A stretch of 64,000 nucleotides of DNA from Desulfovibrionaceae bacterium (GTDB taxonomy: Bacteria; Desulfobacterota; Desulfovibrionia; Desulfovibrionales; Desulfovibrionaceae), in NCBI GenBank assembly GCA_022510785.1, contig JAFLSV010000004.1, positions 42,148-106,147 on the forward strand, read 5' to 3'. Position numbers and translations under genes: made by a program. The notes beneath the pieces are model-generated. The model was given only the letters and a program-made list of their open reading frames with translations. It made no database searches and had not been told where the DNA came from. Below are positions 47,039-57,398 of the stretch, piece after piece. The first letter of the stretch is position 1. Every line of letters begins with the position of its first letter.

Positions 47039-47335
47039 TCAGCGGCCGCTTTCCTGAAAGCGCAGTCGCCGGATGCGCACTTTGCGGAACTCCTTGTGCG
47101 TTTCCAGCATGTTTTTTTGCTGGTGCAGCTCGTGGATCTCCGCCGGAAAGGCCACGCCGTGCATGGGATCCTCGCGCGCCATAAGCTCGCGTATGGTTCG
47201 CATGCACTGCCCCTGCGTCTCTTCGATCAGCGCGATCTGGTCTTCCAGTTCAGCAATCGTCTCCGGCAGGGGGCTCTGGAGGAAGCTCACCATAGACTCC
47301 CTGAGCGATAATACGGCGTCGTGCGGGTTTGACAT
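47039..47335 (-). CDS. Small coiled-coil hypothetical protein overlapping the preceding gene
   Basis: 98 residues, charged, almost entirely helical, with heptad-like runs (ETIAELEDQIALIEETQ and IHELHQQKNMLETHKEF). No homologue is recognised. The start at 47335 lies inside the 3' end of the AroQ/AroA-like gene (86-bp overlap, different frame) with GGAG eight bases upstream. ATG 47293 with GGGAG is an alternative that shortens the overlap to 44 bp. The overlap suggests translational coupling. Confidence 0.65.
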   Translation of the reverse strand: MSNPHDAVLSLRESMVSFLQSPLPETIAELEDQIALIEETQGQCMRTIRELMAREDPMHGVAFPAEIHELHQQKNMLETHKEFRKVRIRRLRFQESGR

Positions 47336-49088
47336 CAGGAGGCTCCGCTTTCTTGTGGGCGAATTCGGGCGAGGGCAGGGTGTTGTACAGGGCCCAGAAG
47401 CCCGGGAACAGGCCGGTCAGCACGCCGGGGTTGGCCAGGCGCAGGTTGGGCCGGAGAAAGGCTCCCAGGGCCAGGGCCACCGCCCATGACGCGCTGGGGG
47501 CCAGCCAGGCTGAATCTGGCGCCTCGTCGCGTTCTTCACGGGCCTTGAGTTCGCCCCGTTCATCCATGAGCAGTCCCAGGCGGGCGAGAAAAGCCTCGCA
47601 GTTTTCAATTTCTTCGGTCGGAACCGCGGTCAGTGCCGCTGGCCGTCCGCTGCGGGCGGCCAGGGCCGTCAGCAGGACGGCCAGCGGCAGCAGGGCCGGG
47701 GCTTCGGCGGCCAGGCCGCGCATGATTTCGGCATCCGGGGGGGCGGGCTGTCCCTGCCGGGTGGAGCGGGTGGACAGGATACCCGTGCGGTCGGCGTGGA
47801 GCTCCAGCCCCGCGCATTCCAGCAGGCGCCGGGCCAGGGCCGCGGCCCGCGTTGAGGCCCACGGGCCTTCCAGCCGCGTCCGGCCGCCGCTCAGGGCTGG
47901 CAGGGCCAGAAGGGTTGTCGCCAGCAGGATGTGCATGGGCAGCTCGGGTTTTTCCGGCAGGCCGGGAAGTCCCGGCAGCACCGTCAGGGAGCGCTCGTTC
48001 CATTCCACCGTGACGCCCGCTTCGGCCAGCACGGTCAGGACGGTATCCAGCAGCGGCGGGCGGGCGGCGGGGCCGCTTTCGGGCAGAATAAAGCGGGCCG
48101 GGCGTTCGCGGAAGGGCGCGGCCAGCACCAGGGCGGCCACAAAGTCGGGCGGCAGCCCGGCGGGCAGACTGACAGTGTCGGGAACCATGCCCGCGCACTC
48201 CAGCCGGATGGGCAAACCGTGCTGGCCGGGCACCACCGTGGTCAGGCGCGCGCTGAGTTCAGGCAGGAAATGGCTCAGGGGCGCGAGGTCAAGAAAGCGC
48301 AGGGAGGATGCGCCCGTAATCTTGAAACGGCTGGGAATGTTGAGGCTCAGGGCGATGACCAGCCACAGGTTGAAGGCGTCGTCGCCCACATGGAGCACCT
48401 TGTCCATGCCCCGTGTCAGGCCCGAACCGCCGCGGCTGAGAATGGTGCCGTCCTCTTCCCACCACAGCTGGCCGCCCATCTGGTTGAGGACTTTCACGGC
48501 GTCCACCACGGCGTCGGTCAGGGGAACGCGGGCCAGGCTGAGGCCGTGCCCGGCCGAGGCGGCCAGGGCCATCCAGCAGCGCGCGGCGTCCGTATCGGCG
48601 GGCGCGGGCAGGCGGATGTCCACCGGCTTGAGAGCGGGGGCAAGGTTGTAGAACAGCTGTTCCTCCTCGGCGTGGCTCAGGGGCTCCACGGCCTGGAGCA
48701 AACGGAAAAGCTCCCGGGCCAGGCGGGCGTCCCGGGTCAGCCGGGCGGCCTTTTCTTCCCATGAGACGCGCAGGGTCTTTTCCACATCGGGATCCAGCCG
48801 GTCGCCCACACGCAGCCTGTCCAGCAGGCGGGCACGGCGCATGACGAGACGCAGCAGCTCCTCATCCAGATCCTGCACGGCGGCCAGCTCGCGGCCGCGG
48901 GGACGGCGTTCAGGGCCCTTGCCGCCGCGTTCCGGCCGGGGGCCGCGTCCATCGGCCCTGCGTTCAAAGCCAGGTTTCCGGCGGCCTTCGGGGCCGCTTT
49001 CGCCTCTGTCGTCCCGCGTTTCGGCAGGGCGCGGCAATTTGGAACGCCCGTCCGTCCGTTTTCGGTGATCCTCTCCCCGGTTCTCCAT
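47250..49088 (-). CDS. AroQ-like and EPSP-synthase-like fusion lacking EPSP active-site residues
   Basis: 612 residues. Residues 1-65 are a basic disordered head. About 66-135 resemble an AroQ chorismate-mutase helix bundle (LAAVQDLDEELLRLVMRRARLL). From about 150 onward the order of motifs follows EPSP synthase: a substrate-loop position, GQHGLPIRLECAG, ARPPLLDTVLTVLAEAGV, TRLEGPWAST, CEAFLARLGL, and a final LFPGFWALYNTL. The residues that bind shikimate-3-phosphate and PEP are not seen: the Lys/Ser loop is PAPADTDA, the KESDRI-like site is PTEEIEN, and the DHR motif is SASWAVA. A regulatory or altered enzyme is likely. AGGGA precedes the ATG. The homology is my reading and needs a profile search. 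Confidence 0.7.
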   Translation of the reverse strand: MENRGEDHRKRTDGRSKLPRPAETRDDRGESGPEGRRKPGFERRADGRGPRPERGGKGPERRPRGRELAAVQDLDEELLRLVMRRARLLDRLRVGDRLDPDVEKTLRVSWEEKAARLTRDARLARELFRLLQAVEPLSHAEEEQLFYNLAPALKPVDIRLPAPADTDAARCWMALAASAGHGLSLARVPLTDAVVDAVKVLNQMGGQLWWEEDGTILSRGGSGLTRGMDKVLHVGDDAFNLWLVIALSLNIPSRFKITGASSLRFLDLAPLSHFLPELSARLTTVVPGQHGLPIRLECAGMVPDTVSLPAGLPPDFVAALVLAAPFRERPARFILPESGPAARPPLLDTVLTVLAEAGVTVEWNERSLTVLPGLPGLPEKPELPMHILLATTLLALPALSGGRTRLEGPWASTRAAALARRLLECAGLELHADRTGILSTRSTRQGQPAPPDAEIMRGLAAEAPALLPLAVLLTALAARSGRPAALTAVPTEEIENCEAFLARLGLLMDERGELKAREERDEAPDSAWLAPSASWAVALALGAFLRPNLRLANPGVLTGLFPGFWALYNTLPSPEFAHKKAEPPDVKPARRRIIAQGVYGELPPEPPAGDDC

Positions 49089-49231
49089 GTCACATCCCTG
49101 CTTGCTCGTGTGCCGTGCGCCTTGCGCGGCTCCGCGGACGCGGGGCTGCTTCGCCGGGCACTGAAGGCGGCCATTCTAGCCGTCTTTGCCCCCGCCCGCA
49201 AGCGAAGCTCCGCGTTCACGCAAAACCCTGC

Positions 49232-49250
49232 CCGCAAAGCTTTTTTGCGG
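49232..49250 (-). terminator. Hairpin downstream of the HtrA gene
   Basis: CCGCAAA at 49232-49238 pairs with TTTGCGG at 49244-49250 around a five-base loop. It lies 88 bases past the HtrA stop, before the next minus-strand gene. There is only a short GTTTTG after it on the minus strand, so it is a weak candidate. Confidence 0.4.
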
Positions 49251-49337
49251 CATGGCTTTGCTGCCGGAGGGGGGGCTCTGGCGGCGGGCCGTCCCGAGCG
49301 CCGCCGATGCGTCCGGCGCGTGTGACGGCTTTGACCC

Positions 49338-50945
<1,608 letters not shown>

Positions 50946-51116
50946 GTGTCTCCTTGCTTTAGGGGTATGTAACACCGCGGGCACGGGTCTGACCAGTTAT
51001 GAAGTGCAACAGCGTCCTGGGCGGAACCTCGTTTCCGCATGGCCGCCGGTTCCGGCCGCGCGATTGACGGCATCGCGCCGGCCGGATTAGAAATATTCGT
51101 GATGGGGGGCCCCATT

Positions 51117-52535
51117 ATGCCGCACGAGCCGCGTTGTTCTTCGTCCGGGCAGTCCCCGGTTTTTTCGCGCACCTTGCTCGGAGCCCTGTGGACAGGCAAT
51201 CTGTTCGCTCCGTTTCTCATGTCCGCCGTTGCGGCGCTGCTGCCGGCGCTGGGTCGCGATCTGGGCGCCTCGGCGGTGGAACTGTCCCTGATTATCGTGG
51301 TCTACACACTGGCTCAGGCTGTCTTCAATCTGGTGGGGGGCCGCCTTGGCGACCTGTGGGGCCGCCGCAGAATGCTGCTTGCCGGCGTGCTGCTGTTTAC
51401 CGCCGTGACGGCGGCCATCGGTACGGTGTCGTATCTGCCCGTTCTGCTTGGCCTGCGTTTTGTGCAGGGAGCGGGCGCGGCCCTGATTTCCAGCTGCACC
51501 ATGGCCATTGCCATGAGCCTGGCTCCGGCTTCGCGGCGGGGGCGGATTATGGGAATGGTGACCTCGGCCGTCTATCTGGGCTTGAGCGCGGGGCCTGTGG
51601 CGGGCGGGGCCATAGCCGCGCGGGGCGACTGGCGCTGGCTGTTCTGGAGCATGGTTGTTCCCGGCCTGGCCGTCTGGCTGGTTTTGCGCCGCTTTATCCG
51701 GACGGAGTGGCGCCACGCGCGCGGTGAATCCCTGGATGTGCCGGGTTGCCTGATCCTGCTGGCCGGGCTCAGCGGCATCGCTTTGGGCGCGGGCGGCATG
51801 GGCATGGAAGCCTGGCTTGTGTGGCTGGCGCTGCCGGGCTTGTGCCTGCTGGGGCTTTTTGTGTGGTGGGAAAGCCGGGCGCGGGTTCCCCTGCTTGATG
51901 TGCGCGCCTTCCGCGCCATGAAGGGCGTGGGGGCGGGCATGGCGGCCATGTTCGTCAATTACGGCTCCACCATGGGGCTGGTGTTTCTGTTTTCCCTGTA
52001 TCTGCAGCATGTGCGGGGCTTTTCCCCGTATACGGCGGGACTGATGCTGGTGGTTCAGAGTCTGGCCCAGATGCTTTCATCTCCTCTGGGCGGCCGCCTG
52101 GCCGACAATCTGGGGGCCGAGCGGGTGTCCGCCGGGGCCATGGCCCTGTGCGGCGCGGGTATCCTTGTTATGGCGTTTCTGGGCAAGGACAGTCCGCCGG
52201 CTGTTCTCATAGCGTCGCAAGTGGTGCTGGGCGTGGGCATTGGCTGCTTCAGCGCGCCCAACGTGGTGGCCACGCTGGGACGGGTGCCGCCCCGGCATCT
52301 GGCTGTGGCGTCAGGCCTTATCGGCAGCATGCGGACATTGGGCGGCCTGTTCAGTCAGGTGTTCATCACTCTGGTGCTGGGGCATTATATGGGAGAGGCC
52401 GGGCTTGACGCGGACAGCGTGGATTCCTTTCTGACCGCCATGCGTGTTTCTCTGGTGGGATTGGGGCTTCTCAATCTTGGGGGCATTCTCATCGGAGTGA
52501 GCCGGGTGCGCTCTGACGCCGGATCAGCGGCTTAA
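51117..52535 (+). CDS. MFS drug-export-type transporter (DHA2/EmrB-like)
   Basis: 472 residues with about fourteen hydrophobic helices. The MFS motif A is GGRLGDLWGRRRM after the second helix, repeated as GGRLADNLGAERV in the second half. Motif C-like GLSAGPVAGGAIA supports proton-driven export. A purine-rich GGGGGG lies upstream of the ATG. The substrate is unknown. It is divergent from the HtrA gene and its stop shares four bases with the convergent mntP stop. Confidence 0.88.
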   Translation: MPHEPRCSSSGQSPVFSRTLLGALWTGNLFAPFLMSAVAALLPALGRDLGASAVELSLIIVVYTLAQAVFNLVGGRLGDLWGRRRMLLAGVLLFTAVTAAIGTVSYLPVLLGLRFVQGAGAALISSCTMAIAMSLAPASRRGRIMGMVTSAVYLGLSAGPVAGGAIAARGDWRWLFWSMVVPGLAVWLVLRRFIRTEWRHARGESLDVPGCLILLAGLSGIALGAGGMGMEAWLVWLALPGLCLLGLFVWWESRARVPLLDVRAFRAMKGVGAGMAAMFVNYGSTMGLVFLFSLYLQHVRGFSPYTAGLMLVVQSLAQMLSSPLGGRLADNLGAERVSAGAMALCGAGILVMAFLGKDSPPAVLIASQVVLGVGIGCFSAPNVVATLGRVPPRHLAVASGLIGSMRTLGGLFSQVFITLVLGHYMGEAGLDADSVDSFLTAMRVSLVGLGLLNLGGILIGVSRVRSDAGSAA

Positions 52536-53122
52536 AGTCCCAACGCGCCGTGATCGCAAAGAATTTTGAAGCCGATGGCGAGCAGCGTCAGGCCTCCGGC
52601 CAGCTCGGCCCGGCGGCCCAGCAGGGCGGCGCGCGTCAGGATGGTGCCCAGCCCCAGCCCGAGGGCGCTGAGGGCGCAGCACACCACGCCAATGACGACG
52701 GCGGGAAACCACGGTGCCATGTTCAGCAGGGAAAAGGACAGCCCCACAGCCAGGGCGTCGATGCTGGTCGCCACGGACAGCATGAGCAGCGACAGGCCGC
52801 GCGTGGGATCGGCGGCGGGGCGGGGTTTCGCCTCCCGCCCTTCGCTGTTATGGGACACAGCCTCGCGCAGCATATGGACGCCGATGAAGGTCAGCAGGGC
52901 GAAGGCCGCCCAGTGATCCCACTCTTCGATGACATCGCGCACGGTCAGGCCCAGAAACCAGCCCGCGACGGGCATGAGAGCCTGGAAGAGCCCGAAATGG
53001 AAGCACAGGCGAAAGATCTGGCGACCCGTGACCGAGCCGAGGTGGACGCCCGTGGCCACGGCCACGGCAAAGGCGTCCATGGCCAGCGCCAGGGCCAGGG
53101 CGAAAAGGGACGGCAGGCTCAT
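52532..53122 (-). CDS. mntP: Manganese efflux protein MntP
   Basis: Six-helix inner-membrane exporter of 196 residues, pumping Mn2+ out. Duplicated acidic motifs are AMDAFAVAVATG and SIDALAVGLSF; the second helix pair repeats the first. CGGAG seven bases before the ATG at 53122 supports that start over 53212. A manganese (yybP-ykoY) riboswitch was looked for in the 135-bp divergent gap and not found. It is convergent with the MFS gene (4-bp shared TTAA). Confidence 0.93.
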   Translation of the reverse strand: MSLPSLFALALALAMDAFAVAVATGVHLGSVTGRQIFRLCFHFGLFQALMPVAGWFLGLTVRDVIEEWDHWAAFALLTFIGVHMLREAVSHNSEGREAKPRPAADPTRGLSLLMLSVATSIDALAVGLSFSLLNMAPWFPAVVIGVVCCALSALGLGLGTILTRAALLGRRAELAGGLTLLAIGFKILCDHGALGL

Positions 53123-53257
53123 GCGGAACTCCGGGCTGAACGACGGCTCAGCACTAGCGCATGAGCCGCCGCCTGACAAGTGGCCCGCCCGCCCTTGTGC
53201 CGGGCACGGCATTGCGCTACAAGCAGACAGGGGCCCTGATCAGGGCCTGGAGCGTGC

Positions 53258-54922
53258 ATGTCGGAATCGTATGTGACCATCACCCCTTTGGGGGGCCTGG
53301 GGGAAATAGGCCTCAACTGCCAAAAGTGGGAAACCGGACGAGGCGTCGTTCTGGTGGACTGCGGGCTCATGTTTCCGGACGATTATCTGTGGGGCGTGGA
53401 TGTGGTTATTCCCCGCTTCGAGTCGCTCTTTGCGGATACGGAGCGCATGCTGGACATCGTCCTCACCCACGGGCACGAGGATCACATCGGCGCCCTGCCC
53501 TGGCTTCTCATTCAGTGCAAAAGCCTGCGCGTGCGGCTGTACGGGTCGCCGTTCACCCTTGCCCTGGTGGAACACAAGCTCGCCGAGCACAACTTGCTGG
53601 ATCGGGCGGAACTCATCCCGGTCGGCCCCCGGCATTCCCTGACTCTGGGCGATTTGACCTTCCATTTCATCCCGGTCTGCCATTCCATTCCCCAGGGCTA
53701 TGCCCTGGCCGTGGAAACCCCGGTGGGCCGGGTCATCCACACCGGCGACTTCAAGCTGGATACCGCCCCCCAGGGCGAACCCTGCTCCTTGTGCGACGAT
53801 TTCGCCGCCTTCGCCGGAAGGGAGGGAGTGCGCCTTTTGCTGGCCGATTCCACCAATGTGGACATCGAGGGGCATTCCCTGCCGGAGCGTCAGGTGCGCG
53901 ACACCCTGCATGAAATTTTCGCCGAGGCCGGGGGCCGCATCGTCATCACCCTGTTTTCCAGCCACATCGATCGCGTCCGTTCCGTGCTTGAGCTGGCCCG
54001 CGAGTATGGCCGGGCCGTGCTGGTCAGCGGCCGCAGCCTGGCTGCCAATATTGAAAAGGCCGTGGCCCTGGGGCTTTTGGAAAAGCCCGATAACCTGCAC
54101 AGCGATTACGCGGGGCTGCCTTCGCTGCCGCCTGAAAAAACCGTTATCCTGGCCACAGGCACCCAGGGTGAGCCCATGTCGGCCCTGACCCGCATTGCCA
54201 ACGGCGAGCACAAGCAGCTTGCGCTGCGGGCCGGGGATACGGTGATCATGTCATCGCGCGTCATACCGGGCAACGCGCGGGCCGTTTCCAGGGTCATCAA
54301 TCAGATGTACCGCCAGGGAGCCAAGGTGTACCACGATGCCCGGCGCACCATTCATGCCACGGGCCACGCCTGCCGCGACGAGCTGCGGGCCGTGCTCGAG
54401 GCGGTGCGGCCGGAATATTTTGTGCCCGTCCATGGCGAATACCGTCATCTCGCCCTTCATGCCCGCCTGGCTGAAGAGTGCGGCGTCAAGCCCGGGAACA
54501 GCCTGATCCTGGAAGATGGTCAGCCCATCACCCTGAGCCCTGACGGCTGCCGCCGCGATGCGCCCGTGCCTGTCGAATCCGTCCTTGTGGACGGCAAGGG
54601 CGTGGGCGATGTGGGACGGCTGGTGCTCAAGGAAAGGCGCATTCTCGGCGGGGCGGGACTGGTGGTGGTGGTGCTGGTCATTGCCGAGGAAACCGGCGAG
54701 GTGCTGCACGGGCCGGAAATGATCTCGCGCGGCTTTGTGTTCGAGCAGCAGTACAGCCATCTGCTGGAGGACGCCAAGTGCCTGGTGCTTGATCATCTGG
54801 AAACCATGTCTCCCTTTGATTTGCCCAAGCTTCAGGAGAGCATACGATCCAGCCTGCGCCATTTTTTCCGGGACGTGCTGGATCGCGACCCCATTGTGGT
54901 GCCCATCGTGACAGCCGTGTAA
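53258..54922 (+). CDS. rnj: Ribonuclease J
   Basis: Metallo-beta-lactamase/beta-CASP ribonuclease that degrades and matures RNA, with 5'-3' exo- and endonuclease activity in the family. 554 residues. Zinc motif HGHEDH (H71, H73, D75, H76), VCHSIPQ, the beta-CASP blocks GDFKLDT, FSSHIDR, ATGTQGEP and PVHGEYRH, and a C-terminal dimerisation domain that ends IVVPIVTAV. GGAG precedes the ATG. RNase J is common in this phylum. It is divergent from mntP. Confidence 0.96.
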   Translation: MSESYVTITPLGGLGEIGLNCQKWETGRGVVLVDCGLMFPDDYLWGVDVVIPRFESLFADTERMLDIVLTHGHEDHIGALPWLLIQCKSLRVRLYGSPFTLALVEHKLAEHNLLDRAELIPVGPRHSLTLGDLTFHFIPVCHSIPQGYALAVETPVGRVIHTGDFKLDTAPQGEPCSLCDDFAAFAGREGVRLLLADSTNVDIEGHSLPERQVRDTLHEIFAEAGGRIVITLFSSHIDRVRSVLELAREYGRAVLVSGRSLAANIEKAVALGLLEKPDNLHSDYAGLPSLPPEKTVILATGTQGEPMSALTRIANGEHKQLALRAGDTVIMSSRVIPGNARAVSRVINQMYRQGAKVYHDARRTIHATGHACRDELRAVLEAVRPEYFVPVHGEYRHLALHARLAEECGVKPGNSLILEDGQPITLSPDGCRRDAPVPVESVLVDGKGVGDVGRLVLKERRILGGAGLVVVVLVIAEETGEVLHGPEMISRGFVFEQQYSHLLEDAKCLVLDHLETMSPFDLPKLQESIRSSLRHFFRDVLDRDPIVVPIVTAV

Positions 54923-54963
54923 AGGTACGGCACAGACCTGTTTATCCGCCTGCGAGGATACCC

Positions 54964-55755
54964 ATGCGCATCATCCGCGTTCGCCACAACGGCCGGGCCT
55001 TTTACGCCTCTTTGGGTGAAGACGGCACGCTGACCTGCCTCCAGCGCGACTTGGGCTATACGGAGCCTTTGTCCATGGCCGAAGTCAGTCTCATGCCGCT
55101 GGTGGCGCCGTCCAAGATTATCTGCGTGGGGCTGAATTTCCGCGATCACGCGGCGGAAATCGACATGCCCCTGTCCGCTGAGCCGTCCTTTTTCCTCAAG
55201 CCCCCCAGCAGCCTCATTGACAACGGCCAGACCATACTTCTGCCCCGCAATGTGGGACGTGTCGATTACGAGGCCGAACTGGCCGTGGTTATAGGGCAGC
55301 GCTGCCGGCATGTGACGCCTGAGCAGGCGGCCGGATTCGTGTTCGGCTATACCTGCGCCAATGATGTGACCGCCCGCGATTTGCAGCGGGGCGAGCGCAT
55401 GTTCGGCCGCTGCAAGGGTTACGAAACCTTTTGCCCGCTGGGGCCATGGATTGAAACGACCATGCCGCCCGAAGATTCGGCCGTGCGCGCGGTGGTCAAC
55501 GGCGAGGTGCGGCAGCGGGGCGTTCTGCGGGACATGATCGCCGCTCCGCTGGAACTGGTCAGCTACCTGTCCGGAATCATGAGCCTGAACCCCGGCGACG
55601 TCATTCTGACCGGCACGCCCAGGGGCGTGGGACCCATCACGGCCGGAGACACGGTGCGTATTGAAGTGGAAAATGTGGGCGTCTTGTCCAACACGGTGGA
55701 ATGGGATAACCCCGGCTTTGCGGAGACAGGGGCATCGGCCTATCGTCTGCAATAG
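54964..55755 (+). CDS. Fumarylacetoacetate-hydrolase-family protein
   Basis: 263 residues of the FAH fold, cytoplasmic. The metal and substrate residues appear in GLNFRDHAAE, FFLKPPSSL, DYEAELAVVIG and GYTCANDVTARD, with FCPLGPWIE and LTGTPRGVGP near the end. Members hydrolyse C-C bonds in acylpyruvates, decarboxylate oxaloacetate, or act on 2-hydroxyhepta-dienedioate. Which applies cannot be told by eye. GAGG precedes the ATG. It follows rnj after 41 bp on the same strand. Confidence 0.9.
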   Translation: MRIIRVRHNGRAFYASLGEDGTLTCLQRDLGYTEPLSMAEVSLMPLVAPSKIICVGLNFRDHAAEIDMPLSAEPSFFLKPPSSLIDNGQTILLPRNVGRVDYEAELAVVIGQRCRHVTPEQAAGFVFGYTCANDVTARDLQRGERMFGRCKGYETFCPLGPWIETTMPPEDSAVRAVVNGEVRQRGVLRDMIAAPLELVSYLSGIMSLNPGDVILTGTPRGVGPITAGDTVRIEVENVGVLSNTVEWDNPGFAETGASAYRLQ

Positions 55756-55844
55756 GCACGGGCCCGCCCTTTTGCCCCGGGCGCTAAAGTCAGTCGGGCT
55801 TTCGGCCGAAAAGCACAATGAACTTAATATGAGGGAGGGCTTCC

Positions 55845-56342
55845 ATGAGTCAGGTCGCGGCAAATGTGGAACACACCAGAAATGACGCGGAAGAGGCCAA
55901 CCTGCTGCAACTGGTCACGTTCCGGCTGGGTGAAGAGGTATTTGGCGTCAAAATATCGGTGGTGAATGATATTATCCGCCTGGTGCAGATCACCGAGGTG
56001 CCCAACGCGCCGTCCTTTATCAAAGGGGTCATCAATCTGCGCGGCAGGGTGCTGCCGGTGGTGTGCCTGCGCAAGCGCTTCAAGATGCCCGAGATACCTC
56101 TGGACAGTCAGTCGCGCATCATTGTCATGGAGCTGCACCAGAACGTGGTGGGCTTTCTGGTGGACGCGGTATCCGAAGTGCTGCGCATTCCCGAGAGTTC
56201 TGTGGAGCATGCTCCGCCGGTGGTGGCGGGCATCGGTTCCGAATATATCGAGGGCGTGGGCAAGCTGGACGACCGTCTGCTCATCCTGCTCGACCTCGAA
56301 GCCCTGCTGTCCCATGCCGAAATGGAGGATGCGGGGCGCTAG
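55845..56342 (+). CDS. cheW: Chemotaxis coupling protein CheW
   Basis: 165 residues: the CheW fold that joins chemoreceptors to CheA. Landmarks LLQLVTFRLGEEVFGVKI, IKGVINLRGRVLPVV and FLVDAVSEVLRIPES are family signatures. GGGAGGG precedes the ATG. No cheA or receptor gene is nearby; the terminator 43 bp after its stop ends this transcript. Confidence 0.95.
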   Translation: MSQVAANVEHTRNDAEEANLLQLVTFRLGEEVFGVKISVVNDIIRLVQITEVPNAPSFIKGVINLRGRVLPVVCLRKRFKMPEIPLDSQSRIIVMELHQNVVGFLVDAVSEVLRIPESSVEHAPPVVAGIGSEYIEGVGKLDDRLLILLDLEALLSHAEMEDAGR

Positions 56343-56385
56343 CCCTCAGCGCTTGCGGCCCGGGCCCGTCAGGCCCGCGCCAGGG

Positions 56386-56422
56386 AGCCGCACACCCCTC
56401 TTGGCGGGGCGTGCGGCTTTTT
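56386..56422. terminator. Rho-independent terminator after cheW, overlapping the motE stop
   Basis: AGCCGCAC with a paired CCCC arm at 56386-56397 pairs with GGGG and GTGCGGCT ending at 56418, and TTTTT follows. It serves the plus-strand cheW gene. Its T-run reaches the stop codon of the convergent motE gene. Confidence 0.8.
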
Positions 56423-57398
56423 ACATCTGCATTTTGCTCATCACTTCCGACAGGCGCGCGGCGTGCACGGGATCCATGTAGGACAGAACCTCGCCGGATT
56501 CTTTGCTCTTCATGCCAGTCAGAATCTTGACAGCAATGGTTTCGTCCATGTTGGTCAGGGCCTGGGCCGCCACACGGGGCTTCATGTTGGCGTACATGTC
56601 CACCAATTGCTTGAATTTGGAGGCCTGGGCGTCGTCAGCATCCTGCAGCATGCCCTGGAGCCGGTTTTCCAGGCCGTGCAATTCGCTCATGCGGGTTTCC
56701 ATCTGCTGCTGCAGGCCCAGCAATTCCTGTTCGCGCCGGTTGATTTCGGCCTGCTTGCGCGTTGCCGAGTCGGGTGACACATAGGGGCCCACCTTGGGGG
56801 CGGGCGGCGCCTGAGGGGTCACTTCATCGGGCCGGATAACGCGTTCCGGAGCCACGGGCGATGCCATGGGGCGAACCCTGGGGGCCGGGGCCGCCACATC
56901 GGGCACGGGAGGCAGATCGGCGGCCTGGGCCACGGAGGCGCCCAGAACATGCGCCACGGACAGGGCGGAATGGGCCGAGGCCTGAATAAGGGCGGCCTGA
57001 AGAGGATCGTCCTGCTGCGCGGAGGCGTGAACCGCGGCCCGGGCTTTTTCGCCGGAGCTGCTGGCCGGCATGTCGGAAACCCCGTCGTTGCCCACGGGGG
57101 TCACGGATGCGGGGGGGGTGGCATTGACCCCGGCTTCCGCCTGCGTCACGGGCTCCGCCAGGGAGAGCTCTGCCGTCAGGGTCGCTTCCCGGGCGGGCAG
57201 GGCTCTGCCGGTCACGGCGACAGGGGCCGTGGCCTGTGGCCCGGGGGCCGCCGTCCATGTCCACGCGGCCAGAAAGGCGATTTTGACCGCAGCCAGAACC
57301 ATAATCAGTCGGCAAATGCGGCTAATGCGAAGCCTTGTAGCGAAGGGACGCTGTTTCGTCGTATTCGCGCTGTTCGCGGCGTTGTTCTTCCCGTGCAT
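56421..57398 (-). CDS. motE: MotE-family flagellar protein (FliG-N/MgtE-N-like)
   Basis: 325 residues. One membrane helix (VLAAVKIAFLAAWTW, about residues 34-48) is followed by a long Ala/Pro/Val-rich low-complexity stretch, a coiled coil (REQELLGLQQQMETRM) and a C-terminal MgtE-N/FliG-N-like domain (YANMKPRVAAQALTNM, KSKESGEVLSYMDPVHAARLSEVM). This matches MotE, which in other bacteria helps stabilise the MotC/stator apparatus. The ATG is inside the end of fliJ (77-bp overlap), with AGGCGGA upstream. Confidence 0.85.
   Translation of the reverse strand: MHGKNNAANSANTTKQRPFATRLRISRICRLIMVLAAVKIAFLAAWTWTAAPGPQATAPVAVTGRALPAREATLTAELSLAEPVTQAEAGVNATPPASVTPVGNDGVSDMPASSSGEKARAAVHASAQQDDPLQAALIQASAHSALSVAHVLGASVAQAADLPPVPDVAAPAPRVRPMASPVAPERVIRPDEVTPQAPPAPKVGPYVSPDSATRKQAEINRREQELLGLQQQMETRMSELHGLENRLQGMLQDADDAQASKFKQLVDMYANMKPRVAAQALTNMDETIAVKILTGMKSKESGEVLSYMDPVHAARLSEVMSKMQM

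Noticed and set aside
53123..53257. Manganese (yybP-ykoY) riboswitch before mntP
   Set aside because: The conserved loops of that element were not found in the 135-bp gap.
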